From assembly GCA_026419775.2 (NCBI GenBank), contig JAOPGA020001085.1, positions 1 to 30,774 of the forward strand: a stretch of DNA of 30,774 bases, given 5' to 3'. This stretch comes from Acrasis kona (Eukaryota; Heterolobosea; Eutetramitea; Acrasida; Acrasidae). Of the stretch, positions 10,039-17,977 are shown in pieces. A program made the translations under genes and the position numbers. Positions within the stretch are counted from its first letter, which is position 1; every line of letters starts with the position of its first letter. The notes under the pieces were generated by a model, which saw only the letters and a program-made list of their open reading frames with translations, did no database searches and was not told where the DNA came from.

Positions 10039-12196
10039 ATGCAGCAAGAAAACAACCAACAATCTATTAGAGTTGCACGAGTGTGGGATCATTATGATCA
10101 CTTGCATTATTATTTTGAGAACAACAAGACGTGGCATGGTTCTATCAAGAATCCTATGAAGAGGTGGGCTCAAGCGCTCATAGGAGAAGGATCAAAAGCT
10201 GGCAAACCTTCTAGGATAGTGCGGTGGGATGACATAGAAAGAAGACTATTAATTGGTCTATCTAAGAGCGAGACGGTTGGAAAGGCAGCTCCAGTTACAG
10301 AGGAGGAAGTAGAGAACCCTCACATATTCCTTCAAAATCTAGATAATCGAGAGGTAGAAACTGTAAAACAACAAACAATGTTGTGGTATATTTATCCTCG
10401 GTATCGAGATAGATGTGAACTTGTTTTAAATGCACATGTTGAAGGAGTTAACCATCGACGTGTGGAACAAACAGTTCACAGAATAAAGGATAATGGGTAT
10501 TATTGGGATGGTTTGAATGTGTTCACCGAAGAGATACTTCGCAACTGCATGGAGTGTGCAGAACATGGTCGGGGCCATCACAAACTGGAGAAAAACTGGA
10601 CCGTGCCCTTCAAATCGCATATAAGTAACGGGCCATATGAAGACTTATACATGCTGTCACATGGTACACAGATGTGTTTGGTTGTCCATATCATCCACAA
10701 AGTCAAGGTGTTGTTGAAAGGCTAAATGGTATCATCAAACAGGCGCTTCTAATCATGTCTGATGGAGCATGGACAGCCTCGTACAAGCAAGCTCTTGAGA
10801 GGTACAATAATTCCTACCAGAGTACCATCAAAATGTCTCCTTTGCAGGCTGTTAATAAATGTGTTCCAAAGTTGACCCTAAATGTTAATGGCGCCACCGC
10901 TCAAGATGTTGCTGACGAGATGGCTAATGTGAAGGTTGCTATTCAAATAATAAAAAAGAACATCACAAATTGTGCCAACGCCACCAACCGTAGCCATCTT
11001 AAGGGCAAAGTTGTAGCATCGTTATCTGTTGGTGCAAAAGTTGTTGTCCGTCTTCCAAAACGGTTCAGAAAGAAAAATGAATCAACATTTCCACGTGTCG
11101 GGGTTGTCCACCAAATTGGTGAGGACAACCGAGAATATCAAGCCATCATCAAATGGGGATACACAGGCGGACGTGGTGATGAACAACCAAACACCGTGTC
11201 AAACCACTGGTATCATTTCCAAGATATCCGACCATATGAAGTAAGTTGCTTTTATTCGATAAACTATAACTTTAAAAGTTTGGACACGACAACACTTTGA
11301 GCAGGTACGACGCACCTGGAGAATTGCATACTGAAGACGATGACCAGGATGATTATGAGCGTTTTGCTGAAGACACTTGGGTGGAGGATACAGATGCTGC
11401 TGAGCCGCAACCTGTTGACATACCAGTAGAAGAGGTAGTAGGCAACATTGCTGAAATCTCTATCTTGGATACTGACGAGGACGCACAATCTGCGAACATT
11501 GTACAAGAGTCTCCTGTAGCTGAGACCCATGTAAATACTGTAAATACTGTTGATACGGTGGATGTAAATAATACCTTAAAGCCAATCACAGAGTACTCTC
11601 TTAAAGAAGTATCCTTGTGGCTTGCATCTGTTGGACTTTCGGCCATAGCTGGTATGTCATCTTCTGTTAATAATTTAACACTGTCAGAAACACTGTGGAA
11701 GAATGATGTAGACGGCTACGTGCTCTCGAAATTGACAATGGAGGACCTTGCTGAGCTTGGATTATCGCTTGGTCAGAAACGCAAGCTTGTTGAGAAGATA
11801 AAAGATGCCCAGCAAGACGCTTTGACATTGCCAACTCCCCATCTTACAATACCAAGCGTACCTCTGTTGACAACATCCTTGAACGATCCAACAGTAATTG
11901 AGCACATCACAAATCCGTTTGACTCTACAACACTCAATCTCACACAACAAGATAATGAGTCAGTTCTCAACGAAAACGAGGATGTTACATTGACAGAGGA
12001 GAGCTCTGTTACTCCGCAAGTTCCGACAGCAGTTGTTGAGGATGCTCCAGTCACTAACAACAAAGACAGGGTATCAACAACAACAATAAGATCCAGGGCG
12101 GAAATAATCAAAAAGCCAAGAAGATGAAAAAAAGGAGCAGAGAGTCAATTGGTCTGGGGACGGAGTCGCCACCAAAAAAGAACACGAAGAATGTAT
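10039..12196 (+). pseudogene. rve-type integrase with C-terminal SAM domain, core deleted
   Basis: Three overlapping frames make one broken gene. Frame 1 (10039-10650) has an N-terminal basic domain, then an H2C2 integrase zinc-binding region (AHVEGVNHRRVEQTVHRI, GYYWDG, CMECAEH). Right after this, near 10645-10665, the expected strand with the two catalytic Asp residues is missing. Frame 2 resumes at GCPYHPQSQGVVERLNGIIK, which holds the catalytic Glu, and runs through a basic linker (RLPKRFRKKNES) to a DIRPYE segment at 11240. Frame 3 (11303-12127) has an acidic linker, then a SAM-like domain at about 11580-11815 (EYSLKEVSLWLASVGL, TMEDLAELGLSLGQKRKLVE), then a Ser/Thr-rich tail. A third frame gives a basic end (KAKKMKKRSRES) up to 12196. 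The architecture resembles KRBA2/SCAND3-like domesticated or Ginger-type integrases. The lost Asp pair and frameshifts make it inactive. Confidence 0.75.
11241..11304 (+). other. Candidate short intron in the integrase-SAM gene
   Basis: A strong GTAAGT donor follows the last codon of the conserved DIRPYE segment at 11240. A TTTGAGCAG acceptor ends at 11304, just before the acidic linker frame. The 64-base length suits compact fungal introns. Splicing exactly here does not restore the downstream frame (off by one base), so either a neighbouring indel has occurred or the junction differs. Confidence 0.35.
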
Positions 12197-12310
12197 AATA
12201 TTGTATAAAAACTGTCTTTTTAATGTTGCGATGCGTTATAACTGACTTGTGATTTGTTTGGTGACATGCCCGCTTGTTTGGATTTTTTTTAGATTTTATT
12301 GTCCTGATTT

Positions 12311-12358
12311 ATCCACTGGATTCCGCACCGATTTTTCTCAAGGTCAAATCCAGTGGAT
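12311..12358. repeat. Perfect 12-base inverted repeat downstream of the integrase gene
   Basis: Arms ATCCACTGGATT (12311-12322) and AATCCAGTGGAT (12347-12358) are separated by 24 bases. The location, about 110-160 bases after the last integrase-SAM stop, allows an RNA hairpin near the 3' end or an element terminus. No clear partner was found at the 5' side. Confidence 0.8.
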
Positions 12359-12560
12359 TGTCCAGGCATAACAATAACACCTCAAACGCACACGCCCCAA
12401 TAATTACTAAAATCAAAAGTCAGTTGGATGTACTTATTGAAAACTTTAATACCCCGATGAAGCATGATAGGACGGTAAAAAGAGAAACCCCTATATGAAT
12501 ATCAAATAAAGTATAAAGTATCAACATACAAACACCTTCCACACACTAACCACACAAACG

Positions 12561-13665
12561 TCAACTCCAAGTCAACCGAGTGTTACAATTGTGAACAGGG
12601 AGATTGTTCTCTGATTGGATATCCAGGAAGCGCCGTTTCGTTGTAAGAGCAAGATGGGTATCAAGTCTAGTGTTAAGCGCCTTGTGTAAGCCAACAATCG
12701 CTTCAGTGGTAAGAAGCAGGGATGGTTGACCTAGTCCATAACCACCTCTAGATGCAGGTGCAAATAGAAAGTGTTTACCCATGTGACAGCGTTTGATGTT
12801 GGATGATCTGATAAAATAGGACGATATCAGACTGTCTAGCCTATTCAATTGAGCATTGGTCCAACTGAAGCAGTCACCAGCATATGTTATTGTAGGGATA
12901 ATAATACTGTTAACCGCAGTGATTAGTTGGTTGATGGGCAGTTGGTGTCGGTGTAGGATGGAGAACTTTCTGTTAACCTCTGCAATTATGTGGCTGATGT
13001 GTCCAGTATGACCACCATCGGCTGAAAAGTGAGCGCCCAGATACCTTATGCACTCTGTAGGTAATAAAGAGGTAATAGTAGCATTGCAGAGTGTAATGGA
13101 AGGGCGGTTATTACTGAAGCGGAATGCAGTAGGGTTGCAGCAAAGGTATGTTTTTGATGCATTTATTTCCAAACCGGTGCCTCTCAAGATATGTGAGAAG
13201 TGCCTGGAGATGTTCCAAGTTATCAGAGGCAAGAGCAACATCATCAGCGTATAACAAGCTGGAAAGAATCAGAGAGGTATCGTTAGTGAAACGATAACCA
13301 AGTTTTAGCTTGTTAACCTCATCAGCAAAATCATCAATGAAGAAGTTGAAGAGTAGAGGAGAGAGGATATCACCCTGTCTAACACCGCGGTCCACTTTGA
13401 AGGGGCCTGTGGTACCAATTCCAGTTATGACATCGCTGGTAGCATTGGTGTAGAGACCAGCGATCATGTCGATGAATTCAACTGGAATGCCCTTGCGACG
13501 CAGTGCATTGAAAAGCAGCTGGTGACTAATGGAGTTGAACGCCTTTGAGAAATCGATGGTGCAAACATATATAGGGCGATTATAAGTATTTGCATTGTCA
13601 ATGGCATTCAAAAGTGTTTTGATCTTCATAACACAACTGCGATTACGTCTGAAACCCCCTTGTGA
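12561..13665 (-). pseudogene. Non-LTR retrotransposon reverse transcriptase, truncated
   Basis: The minus strand begins near 13665 with QGGFRRNRSCVMKIKTLL, the GFR..RS motif at the start of LINE RT domains. It continues with IYVCTIDFSKAFNSISHQLL (catalytic Asp in the DFSKAF block), GVRQGDILSPLLFNFFIDD (the RQGDPLSP-type block) and LLYADDVALAS (the YADD catalytic box). A one-base frame change near 13170-13200 is followed by GLEINASKTYL, CIRYLGAHFSADGG and a thumb/connection region ending at a stop at 12561. There is no endonuclease domain upstream and no RNase H downstream. This is 5' truncation plus loss of the tail, typical of LINE remains. The 15.1-15.8 kb fragment on the same strand may be from the same family. 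Confidence 0.9.
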
Positions 13666-14359
13666 AAATGCTCATTTGAAGGATTGCTGTAGTAGTACCT
13701 CCCTTGGCTAGGTTTTTTACTAGCCAACTGTCCAAAATTGAGTGTTGTTTGTTTCATTTCTATGAACTTTGTTAGATTGATCTTCTTCGCCACTTTTATA
13801 GTTAGAATAATGGCTGTTCAAAAAGCAATTTCCTAACTTTGATAATTGTGTTCTAAATAAAGATTTTACTTTATGAGGGTATTAATTTTATTAATAGCAT
13901 CAATCAAGATGAATGCCAGTGCTCGCACCTGCGAAAAATTTTAAATCAATTTTTTTAAGGGGTGGAAGCCTAGAAATCAATAGGGGGGGGGTAAAATAAA
14001 AATTGATTTCTGTGCGTCCCCATTGTAAACCTATAAAAAATCCTATTGCCAAACCAACACACGACCAACCATTACTTTGAGGTTGACCTAGTCAGTTCCT
14101 ATTGCTTTTTCTGATATAACACCAAACATTTAGCGGTATGAAATGCGTATTTGATTTTGTATAGGAAACCAAGCAAAGGACCAAGTAAAAAAACCAATTA
14201 TAGAGCATGTTGGTAAACGTACTGAATGGGCTAATGCATTCCCTACATTTATTGTGCTAATAATGTAACCCAAATTAAGAACATCTATTTTTATACATCA
14301 AGTTACATTTTTTTATTTGAAAAGTACTCTACAAAGCCTTCAGGGAAAATCCTTGGTTT
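13666..14359. other. Intergenic; hairpin and G-run only
   Basis: No coding frame recognised. Contains an inverted repeat AGAAATCAAT / ATTGATTTCT (13972-13981 and 14002-14011) enclosing a run of nine G at 13983-13991. AAATCAAT also occurs just upstream at about 13943. Confidence 0.6.
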
Positions 14360-14833
14360 TCACTGCCCATTCTCTGTTCTTTCAGAAGTAGCTCTCCCTT
14401 CTCTTTTCCTTTTTTTGTCCTTGACTATCCCTTTGGACTTTTCAAACTTGGACACATCTCTTTGAATGTTGTTAGTCACAAAATAAGTGAAGCTTTTTAT
14501 TGCGGTCTTAATTATCGACTCCTTGAACACAACAAACTCTGGTTTACTAGCAATTTCTGAGATACATGCTGAAAACTCTTGTGCTCCAGAATCTTTTACT
14601 TGCTTTTCTAGTATTATGGTCAATGATTTGTACCAAGCTTTTGCTTTCTCCTGTACATGGACAGAGTACCTCCTCCAAAATGTCTGTTTTTCTGGGGTAG
14701 CTTTTAACCATCTCTCACTTGAGACAAATACAGGCTTGTCATTTGGACCTTTTGTCTTTCTTTTTTTGCTCCTCTTTGTTGGTGTTGCTGGTGTTGGCGA
14801 ATTGTTATTCAAATATCGTTTGAAGTGTGGTCG
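14360..14833 (-). CDS. Basic, helical ORF of unknown function (5'-incomplete)
   Basis: A frame of about 157 codons runs from just after a TGA near 14834 to a stop at 14360, with no ATG near its start, so it is 5'-truncated or a downstream exon. It starts with a Pro/Thr-rich stretch and a nuclear-localisation-like cluster (PTKRSKKRKTKG). The middle region is predicted to be helical (RWLKATPEKQTFWRRYSVHV, FKESIIKTAIKSFTYFV), and the tail is Lys/Arg/Glu-rich (KDKKRKREGRATSERTENG). No catalytic motif is visible. It lies between two retrotransposon remnants on the same strand, so it may be a TE accessory protein or a captured host fragment. Confidence 0.45.
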   Translation of the reverse strand, partial: RPHFKRYLNNNSPTPATPTKRSKKRKTKGPNDKPVFVSSERWLKATPEKQTFWRRYSVHVQEKAKAWYKSLTIILEKQVKDSGAQEFSACISEIASKPEFVVFKESIIKTAIKSFTYFVTNNIQRDVSKFEKSKGIVKDKKRKREGRATSERTENGQ

Positions 14834-15067
14834 CTTTCATTGGTAGAGTTTTGTACAACTTCTTTGTCACTTATTTTGATGTGAATAATCTTGTTTCAAT
14901 TTCTCTATTGTGGGTTCTAAAACAATTTGCATTGAAGGTTTGCTTTAACTGTTTATTGTATTTTTTTTTTAAAAAACAGGGATAAGCCTGAAAGTTTATT
15001 GGTAGTTTTACAACCCCCGTCAATGGTTATTGATGAGTTACCTTACACAAAAAATTATATATACAAA

Positions 15068-15805
15068 TCACCGAGAAGGTGATTGCTCGTGTTCACAGTT
15101 TGCCTTGTAAACACATCGAGCGGTCCAAATGGAACGGGAAGTTTCCATGAGTATTGTAGAGATTTTTCGGAGAACAGAGAGAGGCTTGAGAACTCTAAAG
15201 TGCTTGTTGAATCGCTTGAAAGTGTCCATACTAACATATCCTAGCATACTAGCATAAATGGACCTCTTCCAATCTTCCAGCAACTCTGATATTTCTTCGC
15301 TTCCTTCAATTCCACGCTGCGTCAAATAATATGGCGCTCCCCAAAATTTAAAAATGCCTCGAATAACAAAGCCAGGTTTCAGATTATCCTGGATAACCTT
15401 ATTGATTCTGACCATCGCATCATGTAATTTAGTTTTATTATAGCGACAGTCAAGAAGCAAATGTTGCTGGTCTTCATGTGATGAATGACACCGAGGACAT
15501 TTGGTGTCATAATTTGGATTGTTGCTCCAGTAACGCATCTTTGACAGAGTGTAAAGCTGGTTGGAGCGGAGGCGAAGTAGGAATTTTTGTTCGCTTTTGT
15601 TTAATTTGTCTATATCTACAGATGCTTTAATGTGGTATTCATCATGTAGAAGGTCATATTTGTAGTCAACTGAGTAAGCACGTTTAGAAGACAAATAAGA
15701 TTTGACAAAAAGACGAACAGATTTGTGTGGAACATCACCGTTACAAACAAGATCAAAAGCAAGGTGAGTGGGTGGACAGATATCACTGATGAGGTGATTC
15801 TTCAA
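15068..15805 (-). pseudogene. Non-LTR retrotransposon C-terminus with zinc knuckle
   Basis: A 245-codon frame whose centre carries CPRCHSSHEDQQHLLLDC, the C-x2-C-x(n)-H-x(n)-C knuckle (zf-RVT type) found after the RT/RNase H region of many LINE ORF2 proteins. The preceding LNKSEQKFLLRLRSNQLYTL segment matches the helical region usually next to it. The frame is blocked upstream by a stop, and no RT is attached, so the fragment is 5'-truncated. A degenerate copy lies at 4680-4885. It may be the missing tail of the RT at 12.6-13.7 kb, but it lies upstream of it on that strand, so they are separate insertions or rearranged. Confidence 0.7.
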
Positions 15806-16234
15806 ACCAACAACCTAACTGTTTATTGTAGGCTGATGATACTTCCCTCTACTAATCTAACTTGTTTTTCAGCATCAAATTCATTAACCATGTTTGTTTT
15901 TGTTTTCTATTTTTTGTTCATGTTTCTTCAAGTTCTTCATTTTAAGAGCGTGGGGTTGACTTCCATCATTTGGTGGATAATTAAACAAAGTTGACAAATG
16001 TACACCACTATTTATCGTGACTTGAGTAATATGCTATCGTACACAAACCAATTATTGAGAATGTCTGGAATATCTTTGTTTAACTTTTTGGGTTGATGCT
16101 TTACAAACTCTTTACAATAGGGTTGTTCCCTTTACAAGATAACGGGTGACAAATAAAAAAATAACTTTGTTAACGTGATTTACACACATTAACGTGTAAA
16201 TAGGAGTACGACAAATACTTTTAAAAAAATAAAT
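15806..16234. other. Intergenic; one small inverted repeat
   Basis: No coding frame with recognisable features. ATTTACAC / GTGTAAAT (16178-16185 and 16194-16201) form an 8-base hairpin that overlaps a direct repeat of TTAACGTG. Confidence 0.5.
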
Positions 16235-16830
16235 TTATAAAGTTTGAGTAAATACAAGCTCGTCAATCGCTCTCTGGGACCTCTTCTTAATCTCAAATCC
16301 GATATAGGGCATTGCTGTGGTGCTCTCTATTTTAGTCACATTCATAAAATCCGCGTCTGAGAGAATTGGGATAACCACCTCTTGACTCTCCTCAGGACTA
16401 TCAATCAGCGAGATTTCTTCCTCTGGCCTGAAATTTGCTCTTTTAGCAGTGCTGTAGTGAAGGGAACCGACAAAGGATACAAGATTTTAATAAACCCACA
16501 CTCAGTGTCTGTGGGACGGATACAACAAAATTTGAATGTGCGGTTCGGGTTGAAGCGGATAAAGTAGAAGTGTGCCACTGCTGATTCAAGGTGGTAGTAC
16601 TGCTTCTTTTCTTCTACTGAAGGAGTAGTTGCACTCTTCAAAACCTTTACCGCGTATAATACCTTTACAAACAATACCTAATTCTTTGTTTAAGGCTTTG
16701 ATAGGCACATTATCGGTTACAATTCCAACAATTGACTGTAAATCTTGGTTGCGAATTAAGTCATGTGTACATGTTGTATAAGTCAATTGTTGTTGTGCGG
16801 TAATCAAATTCTTTGCCTTAAAATATAAAT
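16235..16830 (-). pseudogene. Broken gene of unknown function
   Basis: Three minus-strand frames follow each other. The first (from about 16822) gives NLITAQQQLTYTTCTHDLIR and SIVGIVTDNVPIKALNKELG. After a frame change near 16660 comes KSATTPSVEEKKQYYHLESA, then FYFIRFNPNRTFKFCCIRPT and ECGFIKILYPLSVPF. After a second change near 16450 comes ANFRPEEEISLIDSPEESQE, then MPYIGFEIKKRSQRAIDELV, to a TAA at 16235. Each piece has normal protein composition and they abut in order, so they probably formed one protein of about 195 residues or more. No known domain is recognised. The acidic C-terminal third could be an interaction tail. Confidence 0.45.
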
Positions 16831-17336
16831 TTTATACTCTTTAACTAAAAAGTCATGAACTAACAAAGTAGAGTAAGAAGAAATTTACATTTCGTCGTGT
16901 TTGCATCACCCTATCTAAAAATATGTATACCTTCATACTTGAGAAGAATCTTGCATTTTACGATGTATTTACAAATAGAATATTTTTTGTTTTGCTATGG
17001 GATATCCTGTATCAGAATACTGTACACTTAAATTGTGTAGCTTCCAGATCCACATTGTTGTATAATTGTAGCTTCAAAGGTATTGGCACATTGAATGTTT
17101 GGCCAACCTTTGATTGCATACACAACGTATGGATGAGGTTGCAAGTAGTTTGTTTTTCTTCATTTCAATATTTGTATTTTATACTTTGAGTGTTAATACT
17201 ATGGTAAAATTATAATTTAAAATGGAATTAAATGCTATCCGTAAGGTAGTACATAACAAATGGTGTTCTTTATCTAATTAAAAAACTAGTGAGATTAATT
17301 AAATAAAATGATGATTATGAAAAAAACAAATTAAAT
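16831..17336. other. No convincing gene
   Basis: One 88-codon plus-strand frame (16923-17189) is hydrophobic and Phe/Leu-rich and looks like chance translation of AT-rich DNA. Nothing else is recognised. Confidence 0.4.
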
Positions 17337-17412
17337 GTTATCCAAAATGGATAACACTGATTAGGCCAAGCCTTAAAGGCTGGCATACTAATCATTTAAT
17401 TTTATTAATTTT
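17296..17412. repeat. Nested inverted repeats (possible three-way fold)
   Basis: Inner hairpin 1 is GTTATCCAAAATGGATAAC (17337-17355), with 8-base perfect arms. Hairpin 2 is TGATTAG...CTAATCA (17358-17394), enclosing GCCAAGCCTT / AAGGCTGGC with a single bulge. Around both, ATTAATTAAATAAAATGAT and ATCATTTAATTTTATTAAT are nearly complementary. The outer right arm overlaps the edge of hairpin 2 by four bases. This could be a small foldback element or a structured transcript. No coding frame crosses it. Confidence 0.6.
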
Positions 17413-17743
17413 AAACAACTTATTGATTCAATCAATTTGAGCATTTCCGCTCATATAAACTGATGTTTTCAAAAGTAAAATTTACTAAAACCACCCATGT
17501 AACGGGAAAGTTATATATGATTGCAATAAATTGCAATGCGCTGAAACGCTGCATTTTGTCTAATACAGTCTTGTTAGTAGAAGGGTAAAATTTGATTACC
17601 TCCAATCGATCTTAACCGACATTACAAATATGATAACCTTGTATATATGGCAAGTCAAATCCAATTTTAACAAGCAGTTATGATCTTTCTGTACCAATAA
17701 AAACACCACAAAATTAAAAAATATTTCATACCAAAAAAACAAT

Positions 17744-17976
17744 ATGTCATACCGAAATCCATCATCATTCCCAGATTTATCAATCCTAGACAATTTGGCA
17801 CATTTTTTGCAACCATCACATTCGCCCCTACCAGAAGTGGTTGATGAGGTAAATCATACCAATAATTCTCCAGTCAACAATCAACATAATCAATTTCAAG
17901 GTCATGTGATACCTAATAATAACCAACGATTCACGCTTAACAATATTAACCTTTTTTACCTCAACCATGAGGCTTA
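17744..17976 (+). CDS. Short Asn/Pro-rich ORF at the left edge of the Kolobok insertion
   Basis: Starts at ATG 17744 (MSYRNPSSFPDLSILDNLAH) and is Asn/Gln/Pro-rich (NNSPVNNQHNQ). It ends at a TAA that is part of the TTAA target site at 17974-17977. In the uninterrupted target site the stop would still be present, so the insertion did not create it. The ORF may be a genuine small gene, the first exon of the plus-strand gene now on the other side of the transposon, or chance. No domain is recognised. Confidence 0.35.
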
Positions 17977-17977
17977 A
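17974..17977. other. TTAA target site duplication, left
   Basis: Immediately abuts the first base of the terminal inverted repeat at 17978. The matching TTAA is at 20914-20917. A TTAA duplication is characteristic of Kolobok and piggyBac families. Confidence 0.85.

Noticed and set aside
11353-12111. Long minus-strand frames opposite the integrase-SAM gene (11353-11646, 11773-12111)
   Set aside because: They are Ser/Val/Thr-rich antisense images of the acidic and SAM coding sequence on the plus strand, which has recognisable domains.
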